From: Ruminococcaceae bacterium KH2T8
Lineage (GTDB): Bacteria > Bacillota > Clostridia > Saccharofermentanales > Saccharofermentanaceae
DNA length: 64,000 nucleotides
Reading direction: 5' to 3'
NCBI GenBank assembly: GCA_900111435.1
Contig: FOIY01000003.1
Coordinates: forward strand, 124,001-188,000
The translations under genes and the position numbers were made by a program. The notes under the pieces are model-generated. The model made no database searches. It saw only the letters and a program-made list of their open reading frames with translations, and was not told the DNA's origin. Of this stretch, positions 25,657-34,255 are shown piece by piece (positions within the stretch are counted from its first letter, which is position 1; every line of letters starts with the position of its first letter).

Positions 25657-25878
25657 ATTCGACTGATAGGGTGCTATAAAGCGAAATGTCACAGAGAGTA
25701 TGCTCGGCAGCTCCACGATGCACCCGGCTTCTTCCCTCTTAATCGATCGCACTACATCATTTAATCGCATCTTAAGAAACCCTTAACCCGATATGGCAAC
25801 TATATCCTCGCCTTTTGCAGGACAATACGTCGAGTAACAGAAATAACACGAAACAAGGGATGAAAGGAGATTGATTTG

Positions 25879-26739
25879 ATGCTTGCGATCGATCATCTGA
25901 CAAAGACTTACGGAAAGTTCACTGCACTTTCCGACATCACATTAACACTTGATAACGGTGTCTACGGGCTGCTCGCTCCAAACGGCGCGGGAAAGACTAC
26001 GCTTCTAAAGCTCATCACGACACTTCTATTTCCGACCGACGGACAGATCCTCTGGGACGGCAAAGAGATTATTTCGATGGGCGAAGACTACAGATCGCTC
26101 ATAGGATTCCTGCCGCAGGACTTCGGGTTTTATCCGAACTATACGGGAAGGCAGTTCCTCCGATATGTAGCAGCTCTTCAGTGCATACCAAAGGAGCTCA
26201 CGGAAGCCAAGATCAACGAACTGCTCGAACTGGTCGGGATGACGGAGAATGCCGATAAGAAGATGAAGAAACTCTCGGGCGGCATGAAGCAGAGGATCGG
26301 TATCGCTCAGGCTATGCTCAATGATCCGAGGATACTGATCCTTGACGAGCCGACGGCAGGACTTGACCCTAAGGAACGAGTCAGATTCAGAAATCTCATC
26401 CACTCCCTATCGCAGGACAGGATCGTTATCCTCTCAACACATATCGTATCCGATATCGCTACCATTGCGGGCAAGATCATCATGATCAAGGACCATAAGC
26501 TCCTTTGCTGCGAATCACCAAAAGTCATCTGCGAGCAGTATATCGGAAAAGTCTACGAGCTTCCCGCATCCGAGGAAGTACCCGATCATTGCCTTACCTT
26601 GAGCGACAGACAGGACGGCGATCGAACCGTCATCCGTGTCTACAGCGACATTCCGTTGAGCTGTGCAGCCTCGGTAGAGCCCAACCTCGAAGATGTATTC
26701 CTCACTATCTATCAGGACGGTGAAGCAGATGTATCGTAA
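25879..26739 (+). CDS. ABC-2 exporter ATPase
   Basis: 286 residues. Walker A APNGAGKTTL (Ala in place of the usual Gly), signature LSGGMKQRIGIAQAM, Walker B ILILDEPTAGLDP and the H-loop STHIVSDI. The C-terminal 70 residues are a small accessory domain. ATG 25879 is used, with AAAGGAGA ten bases upstream; TTG 25876 is in frame. First of three overlapping genes for an exporter of unknown cargo. Confidence 0.88.
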   Translation: MLAIDHLTKTYGKFTALSDITLTLDNGVYGLLAPNGAGKTTLLKLITTLLFPTDGQILWDGKEIISMGEDYRSLIGFLPQDFGFYPNYTGRQFLRYVAALQCIPKELTEAKINELLELVGMTENADKKMKKLSGGMKQRIGIAQAMLNDPRILILDEPTAGLDPKERVRFRNLIHSLSQDRIVILSTHIVSDIATIAGKIIMIKDHKLLCCESPKVICEQYIGKVYELPASEEVPDHCLTLSDRQDGDRTVIRVYSDIPLSCAASVEPNLEDVFLTIYQDGEADVS

Positions 26740-27856
26740 TGAATTCAGGAAAGTAATACGCTTCATCCCGATGTGGGGCTATCTGATCTTCTGCCTTTTC
26801 TTAAATCTCATACTGACTTTAAACGCAGACGGCGCCTCCGACCTGAACAGTATGAGCGAAGCACTAACTATCACGGGCACGCGCCCATCGATCGAGTCCG
26901 TAGCCGAGCTTCCCGAAGGTGAGATAAGAGATGAACTTCAGGCGATCGCCTCCTCCGATGAGTCCCTCTACGACTCATATGACGTATCCTCCGAACTCGC
27001 TTCAGGCTACATAAGGAAAGTATCAGGGTCGCCGATGGCGGTATCTATGCTCGAGAGCAAATACGATAAGGTTCAGGAACGCGTCGATCACCTCGCTGAT
27101 ATTGAAGCTGACAGAGATGCCTATGCGGGATCTTATACTACGATTTGCTACAAGGAACTCTTTACGTCTTTCCTCCCCGCACTCACGGCAGAAGCTTCTA
27201 TCCTTGCGATGCTCCTTACCGTCTATCTGTTTTCTTATGAGTCGAATACGAATACTTATTACCTTATCGCCTGCACGAAGAAAGGCAGAAAGGTCAACAC
27301 CTGTAAACTCATAACCGCGCTCGTATCTTCGCTTCTTTTCTACGCGATACTTACCGTCCTCTCGCTTCTTATCTATTTCGGGCACTGGAACTACGACGGT
27401 ATATGGGACTCAAATATCTCGAGCATGTATAACATGATAAGCGATGCCATAGTACGAAAGCCTTTTATCACGGTCACGGATCTGACCGTACGTCAATACA
27501 TAACGGCTACACTGGCACTCGGTACCGTACTCGTAGCTGTCGCAGTCCTTTTCGCATCCGTTATAGGACTCCTCGTCAAGAAGACATACGTCGCGGGACT
27601 TCTCACATTGATCATACCGGCATTCGGAGTCTTCCTCTCGACGATCTTCTCCAACGCGGGATTATGGGGCGCATATCTTCTGACATCGATGCTTCCCGTA
27701 AACATCTGGACTTCGCAGCACGTATGGTTCACCGAGGGCGGACTTCACGGACCGTTCTTGTGGTATGAGACCAAAGGACTTATCGCGGGACTTATCGTCT
27801 TCGTGGCGCTTACTGTCAACACATTAAATTACTCACATAGAAGGGATATTGCTTAA
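26729..27856 (+). CDS. ABC-2 exporter permease 1
   Basis: 375 residues from ATG 26729, overlapping the ATPase stop by 11 bases. One N-terminal membrane helix, a large polar domain of roughly 120 residues (many Glu/Asp/Ser) facing outside, then five helices. Similar in layout to the next gene, with which it forms the heterodimeric channel. Bacitracin/lantibiotic-type or peptide export would fit but cannot be shown. Confidence 0.75.
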   Translation: MYRNEFRKVIRFIPMWGYLIFCLFLNLILTLNADGASDLNSMSEALTITGTRPSIESVAELPEGEIRDELQAIASSDESLYDSYDVSSELASGYIRKVSGSPMAVSMLESKYDKVQERVDHLADIEADRDAYAGSYTTICYKELFTSFLPALTAEASILAMLLTVYLFSYESNTNTYYLIACTKKGRKVNTCKLITALVSSLLFYAILTVLSLLIYFGHWNYDGIWDSNISSMYNMISDAIVRKPFITVTDLTVRQYITATLALGTVLVAVAVLFASVIGLLVKKTYVAGLLTLIIPAFGVFLSTIFSNAGLWGAYLLTSMLPVNIWTSQHVWFTEGGLHGPFLWYETKGLIAGLIVFVALTVNTLNYSHRRDIA

Positions 27857-29055
27857 TGAAAACGTTACTACAGCAGGAACTTAAAAAGATATGGAGCCCC
27901 ATGGCGGTCGCACTGCTCATTTTATCGAGCATCATGTACTACTTCGTATTTGCCAAGATTTTTGTAGATATGATCGACACCGGCACTGACGGTTCGGCGC
28001 AATATGAGCTCGCACTCGAATGGTCGCACAAGTACGGTAACACTCTCGACGAAAGCGAATGTGACGAGATAAGATCTGAGCTCGCCTCCGATAAAGCGGC
28101 ATTCGATCAGCAGATAAAGGATATACCGATGGCCGCGACATACGGCATTACGTCATACGATGAATTCTCGCTGTTCGAAAGCTCTTACCTCGCATCCTTG
28201 GAGGACGGCTCCGCTAAGGTTGATACAGAGAAAGAGGAACTTATAAACGAGATATCGAATCATACTAATCTTACGAGGATCACGGCGATAAAAGAGACTA
28301 TCGACGAATACGAGATCGTGTCGGATAAGAGTCTCACGTCATGCGTCGACGGCGAAGAGATGAGCGATAAAGAGCGCGCAAGGCTTTCGCAGCTCGACAG
28401 CTCCGATATCAAGTTCGGATATATCCCCGATGCACTCCTTAATGCCACCACGGGACTTATCACGGCATTGGTGATCTGGGTATGCGTCAGTATCCTGATC
28501 CTCCTCTCACCTACGATCGTCAGAGATAAGCTCAACAGAGTTCAGAATGTCCAGTTCTGCTCGCGAGCAGGAAGACGCGTCTATAACACACAGGTACATG
28601 CCGCGATCTTATCGGGCGCTGCCCTTACGGTATTTAACTGTATGGCACTCGGGATCATTCTCGTAAGCAAGGGCATCCTCGCCTTCAGGGATTTCTACAT
28701 ATTCTCCACCGACTACATTCCGTGGGTAGACTGGACATACGGCAGATACCTTCTTGTAGTAATGCTGATATCCTTGGGTCTCGGTATTTGCGTTACGATG
28801 CTCACGGTATTCCTGTCAGGCAAGAGCAAAGGATATATCGGCATGATCATGAAGGCAGCACTTCTTATGATCGTCCTCATGAATTTCTTCGGGATGCTCC
28901 CTCTTGTCACGCGCCCCTTCTATATGTTCAACCCCATGGGATTTCAGCTTCATGCAAAGGGTGGCGAATTGATGACTCTCGCGATACTCTTTGGCATATC
29001 GCTGATACTTACTGTGACATCACTTATAAAGAACAGAAAGGCACCGGCGGCCTGA
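27856..29055 (+). CDS. ABC-2 exporter permease 2
   Basis: 399 residues. N-terminal helix (about 15-38), extracytoplasmic domain of some 160 residues rich in acidic residues, then six C-terminal helices. TAATG couples its start to the stop of permease 1. No own terminator is seen on the plus strand other than the convergent hairpin at 29076. Confidence 0.75.
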   Translation: MKTLLQQELKKIWSPMAVALLILSSIMYYFVFAKIFVDMIDTGTDGSAQYELALEWSHKYGNTLDESECDEIRSELASDKAAFDQQIKDIPMAATYGITSYDEFSLFESSYLASLEDGSAKVDTEKEELINEISNHTNLTRITAIKETIDEYEIVSDKSLTSCVDGEEMSDKERARLSQLDSSDIKFGYIPDALLNATTGLITALVIWVCVSILILLSPTIVRDKLNRVQNVQFCSRAGRRVYNTQVHAAILSGAALTVFNCMALGIILVSKGILAFRDFYIFSTDYIPWVDWTYGRYLLVVMLISLGLGICVTMLTVFLSGKSKGYIGMIMKAALLMIVLMNFFGMLPLVTRPFYMFNPMGFQLHAKGGELMTLAILFGISLILTVTSLIKNRKAPAA

Positions 29056-29075
29056 TACTCATATATTTAGTTGCC

Positions 29076-29113
29076 AAAAAGCCCGTTCCTCTTATCACTC
29101 AAGGAACGGGCTT
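29076..29113 (-). terminator. Convergent terminator
   Basis: 12-bp stem AAGCCCGTTCCT/AGGAACGGGCTT with TTTTT on the minus strand; ends the gene at 29117 and can also stall the exporter transcript. Confidence 0.8.
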
Positions 29114-29116
29114 GAC

Positions 29117-30151
29117 TTAACGGTCTAATATCGGAGCTTCTATCTTTTTCATCTTCTCGACATTTTCGATATTCATCTTATTAAGCTCTTTCATCTTCGA
29201 TTTATTCGACCTGATATTCACTCTGTAATCGCGGATATCGTTCTCGAGCTTCGTTACGATCTTGAGGTCTCTCCTGTACTTGATCTCCGATACGAGTATT
29301 ATAAGCCCCATCGGACCCAGAGGAACAACAAGAGCGATGAGCATATTACGGACATCATTCCTGTGCTCTTCTTTAAACTGGTTATAGAGCTCAACTCTTT
29401 TTGCTTCCTGCTCGGGAGTCAAAGGAGCTGGAGTCGGCGTAACATATGATCCATTGTAGTAGATATTATGCGTCTGACGGCTCACCTTAGGTACATATCG
29501 CTTCGCGTCATAAGGATTGGTATGTACACACAGAAAGACTACGATGACAACAAAGAACCACGCGAAAAATGCCGTGGCACATGCTGCGATCGTCGACTTC
29601 GGCGAGCTTGCGATCTGGTAACCGTCGCCCTCTAACCCAAGAGTCTCGTTACTGATGACATACTTCCTCATCTCTTCTTTCGCGCTCTTGAGCTTCTCTA
29701 TATCGGACTCAGCGCTCTTTCTCGCAGAGGTATAGACAGCTCCGTTATCAACGGAATCCTTCATGAGCTCGAAATACACACGCTCTTCAGGCTTTGAATC
29801 ACGCAGAGCTCTGTCGATAGCCTTACCGGCTACGTCGCGATCGACCTTGGAATATTTGTCCATCTGACGAAGCTCTTCGGTATGTGCCATCTTGAGCGAG
29901 ATCAGACAGACACCGCGAAGTGCCTCGAAGTTATCGGGCTCCTTGGTGAGCATGAACTCATATGCTTTCCTCGCCGAGTGATTCTCACCCTTAAGAACGG
30001 CATCTTCTGCGATATCGAGTACGCTGTCTTCCCTGAAATAGTCATAATCGAATGTAACTCCACAGAACGGACATTCGTACATCTGCTTCTTGATGTCAAC
30101 GCGAAGTACGCCTCCGCATGACGGACAGATATGTTCCTTTAGATCCTTCAT
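29117..30151 (-). CDS. Zinc-ribbon membrane protein, paralogue 1
   Basis: About 344 residues from ATG 30151 (GGGGGT just upstream). Zinc ribbon CPSCGG ... CPFCG (9-31), a helical TPR-like stretch (KAYEFMLTKEPDNFEALRGV), a first hydrophobic segment near 190-210, a loop with Pro/Thr, a second hydrophobic segment near 270-290 and a charged coiled-coil C-terminus ending in KMKKIEAP. Shares all of this with the protein at 31197-32279, including the run FDYDYFRE. Function unknown. Confidence 0.65.
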   Translation of the reverse strand: MKDLKEHICPSCGGVLRVDIKKQMYECPFCGVTFDYDYFREDSVLDIAEDAVLKGENHSARKAYEFMLTKEPDNFEALRGVCLISLKMAHTEELRQMDKYSKVDRDVAGKAIDRALRDSKPEERVYFELMKDSVDNGAVYTSARKSAESDIEKLKSAKEEMRKYVISNETLGLEGDGYQIASSPKSTIAACATAFFAWFFVVIVVFLCVHTNPYDAKRYVPKVSRQTHNIYYNGSYVTPTPAPLTPEQEAKRVELYNQFKEEHRNDVRNMLIALVVPLGPMGLIILVSEIKYRRDLKIVTKLENDIRDYRVNIRSNKSKMKELNKMNIENVEKMKKIEAPILDR

Positions 30152-30266
30152 TTCTACCCCCTCATTTCTCAGGATATGATACACATATTCCTTACTACTC
30201 TCAATATATTTCGAAAGCTTTCGCTGCGAAACTACAACAGTTTCACCCGGCCCCGCACATTCAAAA

Positions 30267-30331
30267 TGAGAATCATTCTCAAATCTATTGACAGCCCGGG
30301 AACCGACGATTAAAATCGAGAACGATTCTCA
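30267..30331 (+). promoter_or_regulatory. Promoter bracketed by two Fur-like boxes
   Basis: -35 TTGACA (30288-30293), 17-base spacer, -10 TAAAAT (30311-30316). Immediately upstream is TGAGAATCATTCTCA (30267-30281), a perfect 7-1-7 inverted repeat matching the core of Fur boxes; immediately downstream is a second copy, CGAGAACGATTCTCA (30317-30331). Binding at both would block the polymerase, so the downstream gene should be induced by iron (or another Fur-family metal) limitation. Confidence 0.8.
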
Positions 30332-30357
30332 AATTTGTCATTCGGAGGTTACAGTAA

Positions 30358-31104
30358 TTGCAACAGACTCATAAACTGAAACTCAACTATAAAGACGCAT
30401 TCCTGCCGAGCCTTACTCTGATACTCGCGACCGCTCTGGTCTTCGCGGGTTTCTACGCAGTCAAATCCGTAAGCGGACGCCTTATCTGTCAGATAACCGA
30501 CGTAGCCGGCGAGGAAACCGATCCCACACTCGGCAGGCTCATCTGCTGTCTTATCTTCTTTTCATTATCCATCCTCCTTGCGATACTGGCAGTCAGGAGA
30601 TGGAAAGCGGTTCCCGATAAGATGCTCCTTACCTGGACCATGTCCGTCCTCGGCGGCACGCTCCTTTGGACATCCGTGGGCGAATGTTCCTGGCACTTCG
30701 GTCTTAAGGTATTAAACGATGAAGGCATATCTACCTTCGCGAGCTTTCCCCGACTTGAGAGCATCCAGGGACTCCCCGTATTCGTGCTCGGTGTACTGCT
30801 CTTTATTGCGTGTCACAGGAAGATGAGCTTTCCGCTTTCTGCATACCTTCTGGTATTCATAGGCAACTGGTACGGACACCTGTGCATGATAGCTGCCTAC
30901 CCCGTTGCAATGCTCATAAGAAGCGACCTGAACCTCGAAAGTTTCTACAAGGCATCGGCCCTCATAAACGCGATCATCATCGCTGCCGTCGGACTCAAGC
31001 TGATATTCGGCAATACCAAGAGAACTACGAAATACCTCGCGGCCGTATGCATATACGTCGCACTCGGCAACCTCCTCTTCGGTTGCGCACTTGGCGAGAC
31101 ATGA
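30358..31104 (+). CDS. Polytopic membrane protein, predicted Fur-regulated
   Basis: 248 residues, TTG start eight bases after GGAGGT. Six or seven hydrophobic segments (about 15-38, 60-80, 90-108, 140-155, 160-185, 195-215, 225-242) with Cys and His in several of them (GECSWHFGL, IACHRK, GHLCMIAAY). No family recognised. The strong promoter between two Fur-like boxes suggests a part in iron or other metal uptake or homeostasis. It sits between two zinc-ribbon paralogues on the opposite strand. Confidence 0.65.
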   Translation: MQQTHKLKLNYKDAFLPSLTLILATALVFAGFYAVKSVSGRLICQITDVAGEETDPTLGRLICCLIFFSLSILLAILAVRRWKAVPDKMLLTWTMSVLGGTLLWTSVGECSWHFGLKVLNDEGISTFASFPRLESIQGLPVFVLGVLLFIACHRKMSFPLSAYLLVFIGNWYGHLCMIAAYPVAMLIRSDLNLESFYKASALINAIIIAAVGLKLIFGNTKRTTKYLAAVCIYVALGNLLFGCALGET

Positions 31105-31128
31105 TCTCCTGACCCCTCTATAGAAATC

Positions 31129-31176
31129 GGATCGACCGCAACCTTATCAGTTTAAGGTCACGGTTCGATCCTTTTT
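31129..31176 (+). terminator. Terminator of the Fur-box gene
   Basis: Long hairpin GGATCGA-CC ... GG-TTCGATCC with an inner ACCTTA/TAAGGT stem, followed by TTTTT. Confidence 0.8.
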
Positions 31177-31196
31177 CATCTACGGCGGGCTACGCG

Positions 31197-32279
31197 TCAG
31201 GTCGTTAACGGTTCTATCTTCTTCATTTGCTTAAGATCTGCTAAGACTTTCTTTTTGAGTTCACTCATCTTCTGCTCATGAGCTTCGATGTTATCCGTAT
31301 GCATCTGAATAATCTTGTCAGCCTCTCTGATCTCCTTACGGTATCCGAGCTGTCTCTTGGCGAGCCAGATCCCAAAGCCTGCGAAAGGTATGAGCGGGAT
31401 CACCATCGCTACGTGAAGATATGTATTATCGCTCTGATGCTCTTCGACCCATTCATCACTCTTTTCGGCTCTTGTGCTCTCCTTGTACACGGAAGCATTT
31501 CTTTCGGTCCTTGTCTGTGAAGTCGCCTGGCGAACTGCTCGCGATATATCTCTTTCGTTACGACTGGTATAGCCGGTACCCACGGTCTGTGTAGTTCTGT
31601 TGCTCTGATAGTAGTTCTCAACGGAATACGGATTATTGTGATTCTGTGCATAGATCGCGAAAGACACCATCCACCAGAACATTACGAGGACCAGTGCGAT
31701 CACCAGTGCGTGCACAGGCGAAAGTGTCGTCTGACGCTCAGGCGAGCATGACAGGTTAATATCGTCTCTCATCTTTATCGAATGATCACGACGTGAATTC
31801 GCCTGTCTCTTTTTGGACTTCTCCTCTTCAAGGAGCTTTCCCTCATCGGCATATTCCTTACCGGCACTTACCGCGTCCTTCATGGTCTTGAAGTATTCGT
31901 GATGCTCGGGCTTTGAAGCTTCGATAGCTTTGTCTACGGCCTCGATGACTTTCGAGCAGTTGAGCTTGGAATACTGATCCATCTGTCCGAGAGTATTGAC
32001 ATTACCCGTTCTCATGGTGAGCAATGCCATACCACGAAGTGCCGCGAAATTATCAGGCTCCTTGGTAAGCATGAATTCATATGCCTGTCTTGCCGAACGA
32101 AGCTCGCCGGACATTACAGCGCCCTTAGCGATACCGAGTACGGATTCCTCGCGGAAATAATCGTAATCGAATGTTACTCCGCAGAAAGGACATTCATACA
32201 TCTGCCTCTTGAGATCGACACTCAGGACGCCTCCGCACGAAGGACATACATGATCTTGTACCAATGTTCCTTTGTTCAT
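31197..32279 (-). CDS. Zinc-ribbon membrane protein, paralogue 2
   Basis: 360 residues, same architecture as 29117-30151: zinc ribbon CPSCGG ... CPFCG, FDYDYFREES, TPR-like KAYEF-type helix pair, a membrane segment near 165-185, a Ser/Thr/Arg/Asn-rich loop, a second membrane segment near 295-310, and a coiled-coil tail ending in QMKKIEP. The ribbon and helix regions are nearly identical between the two, the loops are not. Function unknown. Confidence 0.65.
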   Translation of the reverse strand: MNKGTLVQDHVCPSCGGVLSVDLKRQMYECPFCGVTFDYDYFREESVLGIAKGAVMSGELRSARQAYEFMLTKEPDNFAALRGMALLTMRTGNVNTLGQMDQYSKLNCSKVIEAVDKAIEASKPEHHEYFKTMKDAVSAGKEYADEGKLLEEEKSKKRQANSRRDHSIKMRDDINLSCSPERQTTLSPVHALVIALVLVMFWWMVSFAIYAQNHNNPYSVENYYQSNRTTQTVGTGYTSRNERDISRAVRQATSQTRTERNASVYKESTRAEKSDEWVEEHQSDNTYLHVAMVIPLIPFAGFGIWLAKRQLGYRKEIREADKIIQMHTDNIEAHEQKMSELKKKVLADLKQMKKIEPLTT

Positions 32280-32351
32280 TTTTACACCCTCTACTTTCTA
32301 CATCTTATAAGACGCAAAAGAAAGCAGAGGGTTGCAAAAAGAGGGGGCTGT

Positions 32352-33035
32352 TTATGAGAGATAGAGCACAACTACGGCCGGCAGATTGATCATGATATGC
32401 ATGATCAGCGGTATCGTGATATTTCGAGACTTATGAAGTGCTATGCCCCATACCGCAGCAGCCGCGATCGTCGGGAGATAATAAAGAAATTCGGGCACTG
32501 TAAATGCTTTGACATGCATGATGCCAAAAGCGACCGAAGATATTAATATGCAAAGCCATGCAGGAATGGTCCCCGAAAGTTTCTTTATGCCGAAGAACCT
32601 GAAGAATGCTTCCTCCGTCACAGGTCCCAGGATGCCCAGAACAAGCACTCCCACGACCATCGGAAGAGCCTCTGCCGCAAGTACAGTGGAATTATCATTT
32701 ATCGATTCGTAATCGGGATAGAGTAGATACATAGGGAGCGCAGCCGCTATCTCTACGATATAGTAAGCGACAAAGGTTCCGAGGACCCAGAGGAGCGACT
32801 TAACAGGATGCGCCTTCCACTCACCGATCCCTTCCTTAAAGTCATCACGAAATGCATAGATCGCAAATCCGCCGAGAAATATATAAAGTATTGCCTGGAA
32901 CCACAGGTACGAGTTACTGCTCATGTGATCGCCGGCGATCCCCGTTTTTATCAGGATCTTCATAATTATGAATCCGATAGCGCTTATCAGGACCGGGATC
33001 GTTATCCTGCTCTTCTTTTCTGCTGTTTGTGTCAT
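32352..33035 (-). CDS. CPBP-family intramembrane metalloprotease
   Basis: 227 residues, about seven membrane helices. The CAAX protease/bacteriocin-processing motifs are in order: EE in GPVTEEAFFRFFG, the FGIMHVKAF histidine, and HIMINLP near the C-terminus. Such proteins process or degrade membrane peptides or act in bacteriocin self-immunity. No bacteriocin gene is visible nearby. Confidence 0.8.
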   Translation of the reverse strand: MTQTAEKKSRITIPVLISAIGFIIMKILIKTGIAGDHMSSNSYLWFQAILYIFLGGFAIYAFRDDFKEGIGEWKAHPVKSLLWVLGTFVAYYIVEIAAALPMYLLYPDYESINDNSTVLAAEALPMVVGVLVLGILGPVTEEAFFRFFGIKKLSGTIPAWLCILISSVAFGIMHVKAFTVPEFLYYLPTIAAAAVWGIALHKSRNITIPLIMHIMINLPAVVVLYLS

Positions 33036-33099
33036 GTAAAATACTCCTTTGCTCTTGATGCGGGTATTATCACGAAGAACACCTGTTCCTCCAACGGAA

Positions 33100-33165
33100 C
33101 TTGCATGGATTGCAAGAATACGCGCATAGTCTGCAATTGACTCGCGGCAGCAGCAAAACTAAGAT
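33100..33165 (+). promoter_or_regulatory. lytTR gene promoter and upstream dyad
   Basis: -35 TTGACT (33137-33142), 17-base spacer, -10 TAAGAT (33160-33165). A dyad CTTGCA-N5-TGCAAG at 33100-33116 lies about 60 bases upstream of the predicted start, a plausible activator or autoregulatory site. Confidence 0.5.
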
Positions 33166-33201
33166 ATAAACATCAAACTGATAAGGGATGTGGGATCTGC
33201 G

Positions 33202-33648
33202 TTGAAGATAAGACTTATTGCAAGTGAAGAGCATTACGATGAGATCGCAAAGGAGCTCACCGACAAAGGGATAGAGATAAGTGACAGCTCTAACCTTGTC
33301 CTTACCGAGCAAAATGCGGTGATCACTCACCTTATCGGAAAGAAAGACGACGCGATCTACCGTCTCAAGACTTCCGAGATCTCACATATCGAAAGCTTTG
33401 CACACGAAGTCATCGCCTATACCGATAAGGACAAGTTCAGGATCAACGAACGTCTAAAGAATCTCGCAGTCATACTAGATCCCAAGGTCTTTATCAGGAT
33501 CAGCAATTCAGTGATCATATCGGTAAATCACATTGAGAATATAAGACCTGCTTTCACGCAGAAATTCGTAATAACCATGAAGAACGGAGCCAAGGTAGAC
33601 GTGACGAGATCATACTACTATGTCTTCAAGGAATTCATCGGAATATGA
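33202..33648 (+). CDS. LytTR-domain transcription regulator
   Basis: About 148 residues. A short N-terminal part is followed by a LytTR DNA-binding domain from about residue 45: DAIYRLKTSEISHIESFAHEV split strands, NERLKNLAVIL, FIRISNSVIISVNHIENI and a final MKNGAKVDVTRSYYYVFKE. There is no receiver domain, as in small LytTR proteins paired with membrane proteins. TTG 33202 (MKIRLIASEE) is used; GTG 33190 is an alternative without a good ribosome site. Followed by a small membrane protein gene, a common pair. Confidence 0.75.
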   Translation: MKIRLIASEEHYDEIAKELTDKGIEISDSSNLVLTEQNAVITHLIGKKDDAIYRLKTSEISHIESFAHEVIAYTDKDKFRINERLKNLAVILDPKVFIRISNSVIISVNHIENIRPAFTQKFVITMKNGAKVDVTRSYYYVFKEFIGI

Positions 33649-33660
33649 GGTAACGTTAAG

Positions 33661-33900
33661 ATGAAGATACTGACAATTATCGCAATAATACTTCTGGCAG
33701 TATTTATCCTGTCGAGCGTTGCCACCATGATCTATATGTTTATCTATAAGCTCATGATCAACAGACGCCTTCATGAGATGGATAAGCCCGAGAATCCGCA
33801 CAGATCCCTTATAGAGCCGCTCAAGTTCTTCCTGATAAGCGCTCTTATCTTCTGCGTGCTCGGATTTTTCTTCCTGTCATTCGTGCAAGTCGGAGTATAA
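33661..33900 (+). CDS. Small two-helix membrane protein
   Basis: 79 residues with an N-terminal helix (residues 3-28) and a C-terminal helix (about 53-77). Twelve bases after the LytTR stop, with AGGTAACGTTAAG before the ATG. It may be the membrane partner that controls the LytTR protein, as in other LytTR/membrane-protein pairs, but it is not similar to a family I recognise. Confidence 0.6.
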   Translation: MKILTIIAIILLAVFILSSVATMIYMFIYKLMINRRLHEMDKPENPHRSLIEPLKFFLISALIFCVLGFFFLSFVQVGV

Positions 33901-33911
33901 TGACAGGCCGC

Positions 33912-34058
33912 TTACGAAGGCTCACCGGACGCAACGTTCATCTGAGCTACGACCTCTCCGCTCTTCAACGCGCCGAGATTCTTCCACGCACTGAGGATCA
34001 ATAATATAAGGCACAAAAATGCGACTATGAGAAGTAATCTGTGTTCCCTGGGAGTCAT
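33912..34058 (-). CDS. 48-residue membrane peptide
   Basis: Codes for 48 residues: a basic start MTPREHRLLL, one hydrophobic helix to about residue 25, and a polar tail. AAAGGAGG lies seven bases before the ATG, and the gene fills the gap convergent with the LytTR operon. Size and topology fit a small membrane regulator or a single-pass peptide of unknown role. Confidence 0.5.
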   Translation of the reverse strand: MTPREHRLLLIVAFLCLILLILSAWKNLGALKSGEVVAQMNVASGEPS

Positions 34059-34179
34059 AACCTGATCCTCCTTTCCGCTTGTTATCCATACTTAACTTTA
34101 TCACGGATCGGAGCCTTAAAACCCTTGAAAACACTATTGTTTCCCGATCATTTACAGTTCGCGGCGCGATGTTAACAAA

Positions 34180-34199
34180 GTGAAACCAAGTTGTTTCAC
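34180..34199 (-). terminator. Weak terminator of lysR 2
   Basis: GTGAAAC-N6-GTTTCAC hairpin followed on the minus strand by TTTGTT; a GTTAAC hexamer lies on either side (34171, 34213). The interval 34059-34255 shows nothing else. Confidence 0.4.
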
Positions 34200-34255
34200 C
34201 GAAGGGGCAAATGTTAACGGATAAAGGCTCAAAGATAAAACATCCTTGCGAGTTA

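Noticed and set aside
25393-25764. Protein-coding frames within the repeat region
   Set aside because: They run through the double-dyad repeats, have no ribosome sites, and composition follows the repeats rather than a protein.
34171-34218. Further member of the double-dyad repeat family (GTTAAC/GTGAAAC arms)
   Set aside because: Arms are of two kinds and the spacings (3, 6 and 13 bases) do not match the 6-6-6-13-6-6-6 geometry; it is more simply a terminator with chance GTTAAC copies.
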